Part shown: positions 1 to 7,742 of the stretch, piece after piece
Position numbering within the stretch: position 1 is the first letter of the stretch
How the letters are laid out: each line of letters opens with the position of its first letter
Source: HyVt-477 sp965224605
GTDB taxonomy: Bacteria; Pseudomonadota; Gammaproteobacteria; Thiotrichales; Thiotrichaceae
Direction of reading: 5' to 3'
Assembly (NCBI GenBank): GCA_965224605.1
Contig: CBDCZP010000002.1
Coordinates: 62,001 to 126,000 of the forward strand
DNA: 64,000 bases
Position numbers and translations under genes: made by a program
Notes under the pieces: generated by a model
What the model was told of the DNA's origin: nothing
Database searches by the model: none
Seen by the model: the letters and a program-made list of their open reading frames with translations, nothing else

Positions 1-18
1 GGGTATAAGGATATGAGT

Positions 19-414
19 ATGACACCCAGTAGACCTTATCTGCTTCGAGCTATTTATGATTGGTTGCTTGATAACGGTATGACCCCTCATTTGCTAGTTG
101 ACGCCGAAGTAGAAGGCATTAATATCCCGACGCAATATGTGCAGGATGGCAGAATCATTCTTAATCTGAACCCCTCGGCTATTCAAAATTTAGTATTAGA
201 CAACGAAGAAGTCTTGTTTAATGCAAGGTTTGGTGGAACACCCTTTAGTATCTATATTCCCATGCAGGCTGTATTAGGCATCTATGCGAAGGAAAATGGA
301 CAAGGCACCATGTTCAAAGACGAGGATGGTTTTGACTTTCCTGACGGTAGCCCCGAAGAACCACCACCCCAGCCAAAGAAAGATAAGCGACCTAAGTTGA
401 GAGTCGTCAAATAG
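19..414 (+). CDS. sspB: ClpXP specificity-enhancing factor SspB
   Basis: SspB is the adaptor that delivers ssrA-tagged peptides from stalled ribosomes to the ClpXP protease in the cytoplasm. The N-terminus (SRPYLLRAIYDWLLDN), the NARFGG motif and the IYAKENGQGTMF block match the SspB substrate-binding fold. The acidic and Pro-rich linker ending in a basic tail (PKLRVVK) is the ClpX-docking end. Two in-frame ATGs exist at 13 and 19. AAGGA at 7-11 is well spaced only for the ATG at 19, so that start is chosen. The usual partner sspA would lie just left of the window. The stop codon shares one base with the folA start, which suggests translational coupling. Confidence 0.95.
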   Translation: MTPSRPYLLRAIYDWLLDNGMTPHLLVDAEVEGINIPTQYVQDGRIILNLNPSAIQNLVLDNEEVLFNARFGGTPFSIYIPMQAVLGIYAKENGQGTMFKDEDGFDFPDGSPEEPPPQPKKDKRPKLRVVK

Positions 415-902
415 TGTTATCCATGATTGCAGGTATGGCTCATAACCGAGTTATCGGCATAGCAAACCAGCTACCATGGCACCTTCCGGCAGATCTAGCC
501 TGGTTCAAAAAAACAACGCTGGGAAAACCCATCCTCATGGGTAGAAAAACCCATGAATCCATAGGCAAACCACTTCCTGGTCGCCAGAATATTATTATCT
601 CAACCAATAAAAATTTACGCCTTGCTGGTTGTGATGTGGTGAATTCACCTGAAGCTGCCATTGATTTGGTGAAAGATGAACTTGAAGTCATGGTGATTGG
701 TGGAGCGCTTATTTACGAACTCTTCTTGCCCTATGCGGATAGGTTGTATTTAACGCAAGTAGATGCTGACATAGAAGGCGATGCTTTTTTCCCTGATTAT
801 CACGCTGCGGCACAATGGGAAACGGTTTTTCAGGAAGATCATCTTGCTGATGAACGCAACACTTACGATTATTCTTTTCAGCAGTTGGATAGAGTTAGAT
901 AA
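414..902 (+). CDS. folA: Dihydrofolate reductase
   Basis: The enzyme reduces dihydrofolate to tetrahydrofolate with NADPH. The 162-residue length is normal for a chromosomal bacterial DHFR. Visible motifs are the N-terminal IAGMAHNRVIG, PWHLPADLAWFK (acidic active-site residue), GRKTHESIG (NADPH binding) and VIGGALIYELFLPYADRLYLT. The start is a GTG overlapping the sspB stop by one base. It is preferred because MLSMIAGMAHNRVIG aligns end to end with known DHFRs. The one-base overlap implies co-expression with sspB. A degenerate copy of the window's MITE-like repeat begins seven bases after the stop. Confidence 0.96.
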   Translation: MLSMIAGMAHNRVIGIANQLPWHLPADLAWFKKTTLGKPILMGRKTHESIGKPLPGRQNIIISTNKNLRLAGCDVVNSPEAAIDLVKDELEVMVIGGALIYELFLPYADRLYLTQVDADIEGDAFFPDYHAAAQWETVFQEDHLADERNTYDYSFQQLDRVR

Positions 903-908
903 ATTTTT

Positions 909-1025
909 CCAGATTATCCACTTGTCTAAGCACTTTGTGAAGTATTTGATGTTGGTGCCATTTTGCCGACCCTTCGACAGGCTCTGGGCGCTGCATAGCA
1001 GTACCCTGAGCTTGTCGAAGGGTGC
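909..1025. repeat. MITE-like repeat, copy 1 (right end lost)
   Basis: The left end CCAGATTATCCACTTGTC resembles the left end of the intact copy at 38169. The core is a long hairpin, CCCTTCGACAGGCTC facing GAGCTTGTCGAAGGG. No right terminal repeat or target duplication can be found, so this copy is degenerate. It fills most of the folA to sanA-like gap and could act as a transcript-ending or stabilising hairpin. Confidence 0.7.
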
Positions 1026-1105
1026 GGAACGCGCGATTTAATGTAGTTCATTGTCACCACTCAAGCTGTGACTAAAATTCCACAGACTAGTCTGTGAGGA
1101 AGTAT

Positions 1106-1705
1106 ATGAAAAAAGGGCTTAAATTTCTATTCTGGTTATTGATCCTGTTCTGGTTGCCTTTATTTCTAGCAACAGTACATACAAAGCTCTATCTTACACA
1201 AACGGATGTTAGCCAGCTGGATCATGCCGATGCGGTCATTATTTTTGGCACTCTGGTTCGTAAAGGTCAAATTTCTGATTTACTCAAACAACGACTAGAA
1301 ACAGGTATCGCTATTATTCGACAGGGCAAAGCCGATAAAATCGTGGTGTCAAATATGGCAAAAGCCAGTCAGATTATGAAATCCTATCTACTTAGCCAAG
1401 GCATACCCGAAAACCGTATTGAAATGGATACGCGTGCAGAACGTACACCGGATAGTTGCAGGTATGAGATAAAACAGTATCCGGATAATCGAAAACTCAT
1501 CTTTGTCTCCCAAGAATATCATTTGGCGAGGATTGCGTACCAATGCAGAAAGCTCAAGGTGGAAGGGATGGTGTTTCCAGCCAATGCTATTCAGATTACA
1601 CATTCAACTGATATTCCCATGCTACGGAAAGTTTATATTCGTACACAGCGGCATGTAAGAGAGTCAGCGCTGTTGTGGTTATCGGTGCTTCATATTTACA
1701 ATTAA
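1106..1705 (+). CDS. SanA/YdcF-type DUF218 membrane-anchored protein
   Basis: A single N-terminal membrane helix (LKFLFWLLILFWLPLFLA) precedes a DUF218 domain. Domain signs are DAVIIFGTLVRKGQISDLLKQRLETG near the front, KIVVSNMAKASQIMKSYLLSQGIP in the middle, and LIFVSQEYHLARIAYQCRK. The family includes SanA and ElyC, which act in envelope barrier function; substrates are not settled. An upstream GTG at 1094 is possible, but AGGA at 1097-1100 suits the ATG at 1106. The gene stands alone, with its 3' end close to the convergent sensor kinase. General family is sure; exact role is unknown. Confidence 0.85.
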   Translation: MKKGLKFLFWLLILFWLPLFLATVHTKLYLTQTDVSQLDHADAVIIFGTLVRKGQISDLLKQRLETGIAIIRQGKADKIVVSNMAKASQIMKSYLLSQGIPENRIEMDTRAERTPDSCRYEIKQYPDNRKLIFVSQEYHLARIAYQCRKLKVEGMVFPANAIQITHSTDIPMLRKVYIRTQRHVRESALLWLSVLHIYN

Positions 1706-1720
1706 CTGAATGTCGATCTA

Positions 1721-3325
1721 CTATTGAATTTGTTCTAGAAACAAACGAATTTTAAATAAAGCGCCTTTATCAGGCTTAGGACCAGACTTAGGATTTGACT
1801 TAGGATTTGACTCAAGATCAGATTCAAGCAGCTCGATCTCTCCGTTCCAGACTTTTAGTAACGACTCTACAATCCCCAATCCTAAACCCGTTCCACCCTT
1901 TTCCCGTCGGGTGGTGAAAAAGGGTGTGAAAATACGCTTTCGATTAGCTGCCGAAATACCTGAACCATTATCTTGTATGTAAAGAATGAGTTCTTCGTTT
2001 TCTTGGTTGGCGGTAATCTCTATCGCATCAGCTCCATGTTTCAAGCTATTATCAAACAAGTTGTTAAAGATGATCTTGAGCGAGTCAGCGGTAACTTTAA
2101 CCGAGACATCTAGTTCACTCTGCTGATAGTTAAGTTGTAACGAAGTATCGGAAAAACGTGATTCCATCTGTTCTAAAACCTGAGCCAGGTTGCTGGTTTC
2201 TGATGATACCTGTGTGGAATCAGCTCGCGCTTGTTCCAATAGACGATTGACTAGTCGCTTGAGTCGCTGGGTATCTTCTTGCAAATTATTGAGGAAACGT
2301 CTGCGTTGCTCCAGCGGCATATCATCAATATGCTCTTCTAAAAGCTCTAAAGTCCCTTGCATAGAGGTGAGCGGAGTTTTGAATTCATGTGACACATGCG
2401 AGGCGAATCTATCAATATACGTTGTACGTTCATGCAGTGTTTTTGACATTTCGGCAAAGCTATTGGAAAGCTGCGACAACTCATAGGTACCTGGTTGACG
2501 CAACACATCAACCGTTTCAAGCTCACCACTGGTGACTTGTTGAGTTTGTTCAATGAGTTCACGAATAGGGCGAGAAAGCCGCGAGGAAATAAAAGACGCT
2601 AACACGCCAGTCAAACCGAGCATCAAAAAAGACAGGAAGAACACTTTCTTTTTATTGGCATAAAGGCGCTTGAGAACATTTTGTGGTGTACGAGATAAAT
2701 AGATAACGCCATAAACATGACCTTCATCAATGATAGGAAATGCCGTAAAAATGCGTATCTTGGTACCTCGGCTAATGGAGGCAATGGGGGGTGGTGGTTC
2801 ATCAGAAATACGCTCACGAATCACAGAAGAATACTCTCCCTTTAATGCTTGCCGCACTTCTTTAATATGTGCCAAGGAGAGGCCTACTTCATTTTTCCCT
2901 GCAATGACCACGCCATTGGCATCTAACAAGCGCATCCCGGATAAAGTAACTTGCTGGGTTGCTGCGAGGATGGATTGCATTTGCTTTGCAGCTTGCATGA
3001 TTAACGGATGTTGAGGCGTGTTAGCTAGTTGCGCTACAGGTCGACGTGGAAGTATAGGGTTTGAGGATAAATCAAGCGTTGGAACAACAGGTAAATAAGG
3101 AGCAGGATCAAGATGATTTTGATTAATCAACAGACGATACGTTGCCGCTAGAGCAGCAGATTGACTAATGAGTTCAAGTTCAGTTTTGCGCACCAGATCA
3201 TTTTCGTAAAAACGTAGAAAATAAATACTACCCAGGGGCAGGAACAGTACAGAAAGCATAACAACCAATAAAATGGTGCGTAGTTTAAAGAGCCGTCTTA
3301 ATCGAGGGTGGGCATTAATCCGCAT
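1721..3325 (-). CDS. Membrane sensor histidine kinase
   Basis: A 534-residue kinase. In order: an N-terminal membrane helix (about 15-37), a periplasmic sensor region to about 225, a second membrane helix, a HAMP linker (SRPIRELIEQTQQVTSGE), HisKA with phospho-acceptor HVSHEFKTPL, and HATPase with an N-box (FNNLFDNSLKHG) and G-boxes (DNGSGIS, GTGLGLGIVESLL). The gene follows the response regulator by 4 bp, so they form one operon and a cognate pair. The layout resembles CreC/ChvG-type kinases but the signal is unknown. A 12-bp tandem repeat encoding SNPK units is inserted near the C-terminus, inside the last strands of the ATPase domain. Confidence 0.93.
   Translation of the reverse strand: MRINAHPRLRRLFKLRTILLVVMLSVLFLPLGSIYFLRFYENDLVRKTELELISQSAALAATYRLLINQNHLDPAPYLPVVPTLDLSSNPILPRRPVAQLANTPQHPLIMQAAKQMQSILAATQQVTLSGMRLLDANGVVIAGKNEVGLSLAHIKEVRQALKGEYSSVIRERISDEPPPPIASISRGTKIRIFTAFPIIDEGHVYGVIYLSRTPQNVLKRLYANKKKVFFLSFLMLGLTGVLASFISSRLSRPIRELIEQTQQVTSGELETVDVLRQPGTYELSQLSNSFAEMSKTLHERTTYIDRFASHVSHEFKTPLTSMQGTLELLEEHIDDMPLEQRRRFLNNLQEDTQRLKRLVNRLLEQARADSTQVSSETSNLAQVLEQMESRFSDTSLQLNYQQSELDVSVKVTADSLKIIFNNLFDNSLKHGADAIEITANQENEELILYIQDNGSGISAANRKRIFTPFFTTRREKGGTGLGLGIVESLLKVWNGEIELLESDLESNPKSNPKSGPKPDKGALFKIRLFLEQIQ
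1775..1822. repeat. In-frame 12-bp tandem repeat in the kinase gene
   Basis: Four 12-bp units are present. Units 2 and 3 are identical (CTTAGGATTTGA); units 1 and 4 are diverged. Translated on the minus strand they give Ser-Asn-Pro-Lys and Ser-Gly-Pro-Lys units between two conserved ATPase-domain segments. The period keeps the reading frame, so copy number can vary without breaking the protein. Confidence 0.85.
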
Positions 3326-3329
3326 AAGG

Positions 3330-4025
3330 CTATCTGCAAGTGCTCAGTTTGTAGCCTACGCCATGCAATGTTTCGATAATCGCATCACCACCCGCCTTGC
3401 TGAATTTAGCGCGAATATGTCGAATATGACTATCAATGGTTCGGTCGCTGACATGCACATTGTATTGATAGGCTCCATCCATAATCACATCACGACTAAA
3501 CACGCGCTGTGGCTGACGTAGCATCTGTGCCAAAATGGCAAACTCGGTTGCTGTTAGTGCAATAGTTTTTTGATCCCACCATGTTGCATGTTGTTCTATA
3601 TCCATGCGTAATCGTCCGACTTTCAGGACATGGTCGGTTGTTGCTTGGGTGGTGTTTTGTTTTTGAGTGCGTTTGAGAATAGCGTTAATCCGAGCGACTA
3701 ACTCTCGTGGGCTAAAAGGTTTGGTGACATAATCATCCCCACCAATTTCTAAACCCAGAATGCGGTCAATCTCATCATCACGAGACGATAAAAATAAAAT
3801 GGGGACATCAGAAGTCTTACGAATCTCGCGGCAACACTCCAATCCATCCATTTCTGGCATATTAATATCCAGTACTATTAAATCAGCAGGTTGTTTCGCA
3901 AAAGTGTGCAATGCTTGCACACCGTCATTCGCTATTTGCACAGACATATTCGCTTTTTCTAACGCAAAGCTAATGACCTCACGAATATGTGGATCATCAT
4001 CAACCACCAGAATCTTTTTATTCAT
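3330..4025 (-). CDS. OmpR-family response regulator
   Basis: The receiver domain has the acidic pair VVDDD, phospho-acceptor Asp in LIVLDINMPEMDG, the conserved Ser/Thr region FLSS and Lys in VTKPFSPREL. A winged-helix DNA-binding domain follows (ALTATEFAILAQMLRQP, DRTIDSHIRHIRAKF, ETLHGVGYKL). It is first in an operon with the histidine kinase. A GTG start at 4037 would add four residues. The ATG at 4025, with GGAAG upstream, is better placed and gives the standard MNKKILVVDDD start. Confidence 0.94.
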   Translation of the reverse strand: MNKKILVVDDDPHIREVISFALEKANMSVQIANDGVQALHTFAKQPADLIVLDINMPEMDGLECCREIRKTSDVPILFLSSRDDEIDRILGLEIGGDDYVTKPFSPRELVARINAILKRTQKQNTTQATTDHVLKVGRLRMDIEQHATWWDQKTIALTATEFAILAQMLRQPQRVFSRDVIMDGAYQYNVHVSDRTIDSHIRHIRAKFSKAGGDAIIETLHGVGYKLSTCR

Positions 4026-4329
4026 GTTAGCTTCCACATAAAATAATGCACAAATAGATCACGAGCCAGCTCCTGAGGAATAAAGGCCAATAGATAGACT
4101 GTAACCATTAACACCAACTCAATCTATATATGTTTATTGCTTATCATAAGTTCAGTGTGACAGACTTACATGCAAAACTAGTGAATAATATATGCAGATA
4201 GTGTGTATTTTTAAAGGTGTAAACCAATACAGTGTACTAGCTCATGGTAAGACTATTTGTAATGAGAAACATAATGCGAATCACATTGATAAATAAAATT
4301 ATAAAAAACAATCACTCAGAGAAGGATTT
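4026..4329. other. Divergent intergenic region, response regulator / cobO
   Basis: About 300 bp of AT-rich DNA holding the divergent promoters. No B12-box sequence or cobalamin riboswitch is recognisable upstream of cobO. A weak Fur-box-like sequence lies at 4270-4288. No ORF is supported here. Confidence 0.6.
4270..4288. promoter_or_regulatory. Possible Fur-box-like site upstream of cobO
   Basis: CATAATGCGAATCACATTG matches the 19-bp Fur consensus at roughly 12 of 19 positions, including ATAATG and AATCA. It lies about 40 bp before the cobO start, a reasonable operator position. In AT-rich DNA such partial matches arise by chance, so this is only a suggestion. Confidence 0.2.
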
Positions 4330-4929
4330 ATGACAGACAAAAACCAGCGACACAAGAAACGTATGGAACGTAAAAAAGAGATCATTGATGAGGGTATTGC
4401 TAAAGCTGATCAAAGCAAAGGCTTGTTACTCGTGCTTACGGGTAACGGCAAAGGTAAATCCAGCTCAGCTTTTGGCATGGTGGGCCGCTCTCTTGGTCAT
4501 GGGATGAAAGTGGGTGTCTGTCAGTTTATAAAAAGCCGTACGGATACGGGCGAAGAAGCCTTTTTTAATCGCGACCCGAATGTAGACTGGCATGTGCTCG
4601 GTGATGGCTTTACTTGGGATACTCAAGACCGAACACAAGACATTGCAACCTCTGTGAAAGGCTGGGAAATAGCTAGGAAAATGTTAACAAATGATGAATA
4701 TGATTTGGTCGTACTGGATGAGCTAACGTATTTACTAACCTATAAATATCTAGATAGCGACTCGGTATTAGCTGATATTCAAGCTCGATCTAGCATGCAA
4801 CATGTTGTCGTCACAGGTAGAGGAGCCAGCGACGAGCTTAAACAAATGGCTGATACAGTCTCAGAGATAGTGGATGTAAAACATGCTTATAAAAGCGGCA
4901 TACAAGCACAGAAAGGGATTGATTTATAA
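4330..4929 (+). CDS. cobO: Cob(I)yrinic acid a,c-diamide adenosyltransferase
   Basis: The enzyme transfers the adenosyl group of ATP to the cobalt of corrinoids, forming adenosylcobalamin precursors (CobO/BtuR/CobA type). The 199-residue length is usual. A basic N-terminus is followed by a P-loop (TGNGKGKSSSA), GVCQFIKS, the DLVVLDELTYLL block and VVTGRGASDEL. AAGGA lies 5 bp before the ATG. No other cobalamin genes are in the window, so it may serve salvage or a pathway encoded elsewhere. Confidence 0.95.
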   Translation: MTDKNQRHKKRMERKKEIIDEGIAKADQSKGLLLVLTGNGKGKSSSAFGMVGRSLGHGMKVGVCQFIKSRTDTGEEAFFNRDPNVDWHVLGDGFTWDTQDRTQDIATSVKGWEIARKMLTNDEYDLVVLDELTYLLTYKYLDSDSVLADIQARSSMQHVVVTGRGASDELKQMADTVSEIVDVKHAYKSGIQAQKGIDL

Positions 4930-5033
4930 GTGGTGATAGAATAAGTAAGTTAACTGTTGAGAGCTAAAGTGACGAATGACAATAAAGAATATTATCGCTA
5001 TACTCGCCACTTGATCAATAGTATCCCTTATAA

Positions 5034-5110
5034 GCACCCGTAGCTCAGCTGGATAGAGTGTCGGCCTCCGAAGCCGAAGGTCATGCGTTCGAATCGCATC
5101 GGGTGCGCCA
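5034..5110 (+). tRNA. tRNA-Arg (anticodon CCG)
   Basis: A 77-nt cloverleaf including an encoded CCA. Acceptor GCACCCG pairs with CGGGTGC. The D-arm starts AGCTC. The anticodon stem TCGGC/GCCGA holds the loop CTCCGAA with anticodon CCG, reading CGG arginine codons. The T-arm contains GTTCGAATC. No attachment-site duplication or integrase is seen beside it. Confidence 0.97.
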
Positions 5111-5169
5111 TTTTGATATCCCTGTCAGAAACCCTCGATAAAAGCATTTAGCTATTTTTAAACTCAGTC

Positions 5170-5460
5170 TCAGGATAGTTTGATAGAAACCTTTTGTACA
5201 TCAGGATAGTGATGTACTCCTAGCAAAACAAAGCTGTCTAGCTTTTCATTAGTGGTTTGAATTTTTATCTGCACACTTCTATTCTTCGGTGAAATAGTGG
5301 CTTGTTCGAGAATCTCAAAAGTATTGATATATTTGATAAAGTGATCTATTTTTTTAGCATCAATGGTTGCTGTGATAATGAAACTATTGATTTGGTTGCG
5401 AATATGTTCAGGTGGTTGTTTTATTGCAATCTCTTGTCGATCTAGAACATTGGTGGTCAT
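5170..5460 (-). CDS. Hypothetical 96-residue protein
   Basis: Not recognised. The protein is soluble, with no signal peptide or membrane helix, and its alternating hydrophobic pattern (SFIITATID, VQIKIQTT, VQKVSIKLS) suggests a small alpha/beta fold with paired beta strands. The upstream ribosome-binding site is weak. It stands alone between tRNA-Arg and a patch of hairpin repeats. Its composition looks like a real protein rather than a shadow, but it could be a relic. Confidence 0.55.
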   Translation of the reverse strand: MTTNVLDRQEIAIKQPPEHIRNQINSFIITATIDAKKIDHFIKYINTFEILEQATISPKNRSVQIKIQTTNEKLDSFVLLGVHHYPDVQKVSIKLS

Positions 5461-5657
5461 AAGCGCTCAGCCTTGTTTTAATTATTATTAAATTCCTAAA
5501 AGGATCCTTTGGCAAAAGAACCTAGCATCTTTGTCTTACTCTAGGCTGAATACGAGCTATGTGGCTTCGTAGTAAGGTGATTGTGTGTGTATTAAATACT
5601 GTTTTAGTGAAATCTTAAGCATCTTGATTGCAATCGAAATGGAATTTCTTGCACTGT

Positions 5658-5681
5658 GTTCCCAAACGGGAGTTTGGGAAC
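5658..5681. repeat. REP-like hairpin GTTCCCAAAC
   Basis: A perfect 10-bp stem, GTTCCCAAAC against GTTTGGGAAC, with a 4-nt loop GGGA. It belongs to the same family as the hairpin at 5756-5787. It is not followed by a T-run, so it is a REP-type element rather than a simple terminator. Confidence 0.8.
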
Positions 5682-5755
5682 GAGAACTCAAGTATTTACA
5701 TAGCAAATTAGTCACAAGCTCTACATGCCAATACTTTTGAGACAATTGATAGTTA

Positions 5756-5806
5756 ATGGGTTCCCAAATTCTCATTTGGGAACCCATGCCGGAAACTCCT
5801 GTTTCC
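5756..5806. repeat. REP-like hairpin pair downstream of glpD
   Basis: A perfect 14-bp stem (ATGGGTTCCCAAAT against its complement) with loop TCTC at 5756-5787. A 6-bp hairpin GGAAAC-TCCT-GTTTCC follows at 5791-5806. The pair lies just past the glpD stop on the minus strand and may end or stabilise the glycerol operon transcript. Confidence 0.8.
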
Positions 5807-5810
5807 AGTA

Positions 5811-6989
5811 TTATGTCTTTAAGGATAGTGTTTGAGTATTAACCTGGAACTTAGCGATAGGTAGGACAGCAGCAAGTTTTTTTAAAACTTGTTCGGCAGT
5901 ACTTCGGTAGGCAGTGAGTTTTCCTCCGTACAATGTCAAAAACCTTGCTGGGGTATTCGAGTTGCCCACGATCAGCGTGTCTCTTGGTCGAGTAAACGCT
6001 TTCCCAGTCCCTTGAGGTAGTACACGCAAGCCAGTAAAGGCATTAATGATGTCACTTTTTTTCAGTGCTAGGCTTTGGTTTTGCGCAAAGTAATGATTGT
6101 AAACATCTAGTAAGTAGTCAACTTCAGCTTCAAGTGGTTCAACCTTTGCAGGGTCTCCTATGTAGGGTGTTTCGGTGGTTCCGATGAGTATATGGTCTTG
6201 CCATGGCATAACAAAGACAGCGCGATTATCCTGCGGAGCTTCCAGGTAGTAAACCCCTTGAGGCAGGTTGCCAGGAAGTTCGATATGTGTGCCTTGTATG
6301 AGTTCTATGTCGGGTTGAGGTTGCTGGGGATGTTGGGGTTGAATCTTGTCCACTATGTGTTTCACCCAAGGGCCTGCGGCATTAACAATAGCGTGGCAGT
6401 TGAGAGCCTTATCTTCTCCGTTATGTTGATAATGAACCGTGCAACTTTTTTCTTCTATTTCAGCGGTCACAAAAGTACTGTTGAAGAGTGTTTGCGCTCC
6501 CATAGTTTCGGCCGACGCTAACACTGCCCGGGTTAATTTGGCATCGTCAGTTTGTGCATCATAGTATTGATAGACGGCGGTTAAGTCTTCTTGCCGTAAG
6601 CCATCAAGTGATGACCAGCTTTTCTTGGGTATTCTTCGAAAAGGTTTAAGGCTAATGAGTGAATAAAAACTAAGTCCAGCGGCTATCTTTAGTGAACTAT
6701 AGTGACTATTTTTATAAACGGGGATATAAAAAGGTACTAGTTTTACAAGGTGTGGTGCATTTTGCAAAAGCCTTGCACGTTCAAAAAGGCATTCTTTTAC
6801 CAATGAAAACTGACCCGTTTCAAGATAGCGCAAGCCACCATGAATCAGTTTTGAAGAGCGACTCGACGTACCTTGTGCCGGTTGTGCATATTGTTCTAGC
6901 ACGATGACACGATATCCGGCAGCACTAGCGGCTTGTGCTACTCCAGCGCCTTGAATGCCAGCACCAATGACAACGAGATCGCAGTTCAT
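5811..6989 (-). CDS. glpD: FAD-dependent glycerol-3-phosphate dehydrogenase (short form)
   Basis: Oxidises glycerol-3-phosphate to dihydroxyacetone phosphate and passes electrons to quinone. The N-terminal FAD dinucleotide fold (VVIGAGIQGAGVAQAAS), the SSRSSKLIHGGLRYLE motif, VNAAGPWV, and GLRVLPQG near the end are characteristic. At 392 residues it is about 100 shorter than E. coli GlpD. It stops at YGGKLTAYRSTAEQV and lacks the C-terminal helical domain, so it is a short-form family member. It is last in the glpK-gdpD-glpD operon with a 9-bp gap before it. GlpA-like or another related dehydrogenase is the alternative. Confidence 0.9.
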   Translation of the reverse strand: MNCDLVVIGAGIQGAGVAQAASAAGYRVIVLEQYAQPAQGTSSRSSKLIHGGLRYLETGQFSLVKECLFERARLLQNAPHLVKLVPFYIPVYKNSHYSSLKIAAGLSFYSLISLKPFRRIPKKSWSSLDGLRQEDLTAVYQYYDAQTDDAKLTRAVLASAETMGAQTLFNSTFVTAEIEEKSCTVHYQHNGEDKALNCHAIVNAAGPWVKHIVDKIQPQHPQQPQPDIELIQGTHIELPGNLPQGVYYLEAPQDNRAVFVMPWQDHILIGTTETPYIGDPAKVEPLEAEVDYLLDVYNHYFAQNQSLALKKSDIINAFTGLRVLPQGTGKAFTRPRDTLIVGNSNTPARFLTLYGGKLTAYRSTAEQVLKKLAAVLPIAKFQVNTQTLSLKT

Positions 6990-6998
6990 TACCTATTC

Positions 6999-7742
6999 CT
7001 ATCCATTCCGCGAACCCTGTAGCGATCGTATGATGCCTTCGATATCCCCTGTTTCAATATAGCTAACCCCTTGTTGGATATATTGAAGGGCTTTTTTGCT
7101 ATCAAGAATGCCATACAACATCCATTGCCAGTTTCCTGTCCAAAGTGCGTTGTCGACAGGGATTTTCCGCTGATTGCAAATTAGGTAATCAGGCTGGAGC
7201 TGTTTAGCCCATTTTAAGTAAGAGGGGTTGTACTTTTTTAATACCCAGCCGACGGATAAATTGCTGTATATTTTAGCATAAGCGATAGCATCGAAGTCAA
7301 ATGAGATCAGTATGCATTGTGCGGTGTATGGCTTGAGCTTCTTTAATAAGGGTTGCATGGTCGAATCAACTCCACGGTAATATAGGCTTTCTGTCTTTAT
7401 TTCTATAAAAGCTTTGGCTTCAGGATAACGAGATAACATGTTCAAGACATCCTCTAGCAGAGGAACGGGCTGAGGAAAATACTGCTGTAAGAAAAAATCG
7501 GGTTGGTGAACACTAATGGAGCTTAAATCGTTTGTTCTGGATTCTAATGCATGGATATTAATGCCTGCGGTGCGTTTAAAGTTTTCATCGTGAATAACGA
7601 TAAAATCATGATCAGCATTCATCTGTAGATCAAATTCAATATGAGCGCCGAGTTGCAACGCGTTGCTCAACGCAAGTAGCGTGTTTTCGGGGTAGCGTGT
7701 CATGTCTCCTCGGTGGGCTACCAGTTTTGACAGAATATTCAT
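6999..7742 (-). CDS. Glycerophosphodiester phosphodiesterase
   Basis: Hydrolyses glycerophosphodiesters to glycerol-3-phosphate and an alcohol. Family marks are AHRGDMTRYPENTLLAL (catalytic His and Arg), HIEFDLQMNADHDFIVIHDENFKRTAG (metal-binding Glu/Asp and second His) and EIKTE in the middle. No signal peptide, so a cytoplasmic UgpQ-type enzyme. The start overlaps the glpK stop by 4 bases. Its product feeds the next gene, the glycerol-3-phosphate dehydrogenase. Confidence 0.92.
   Translation of the reverse strand: MNILSKLVAHRGDMTRYPENTLLALSNALQLGAHIEFDLQMNADHDFIVIHDENFKRTAGINIHALESRTNDLSSISVHQPDFFLQQYFPQPVPLLEDVLNMLSRYPEAKAFIEIKTESLYYRGVDSTMQPLLKKLKPYTAQCILISFDFDAIAYAKIYSNLSVGWVLKKYNPSYLKWAKQLQPDYLICNQRKIPVDNALWTGNWQWMLYGILDSKKALQYIQQGVSYIETGDIEGIIRSLQGSRNG

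Noticed and set aside
781..1041. Open frame of 86 codons overlapping the folA end and repeat copy 1
   Set aside because: It is the shadow of folA continued into a repeat; no ribosome-binding site and no protein-like composition.
4038..4329. Cobalamin riboswitch upstream of cobO
   Set aside because: I looked for the B12-box and the expected long leader fold and saw neither; AGCCAGCTCCTG near 4067 is not a match.
5034..5460. Genomic island integrated at tRNA-Arg
   Set aside because: No integrase and no duplicated tRNA 3' end further along; genes beyond are ordinary glycerol metabolism genes.
5557..5787. Minus-strand frame of 76 codons through the hairpin cluster
   Set aside because: It reads straight through two perfect hairpins and has no start signal; the sequence is explained by the repeats.
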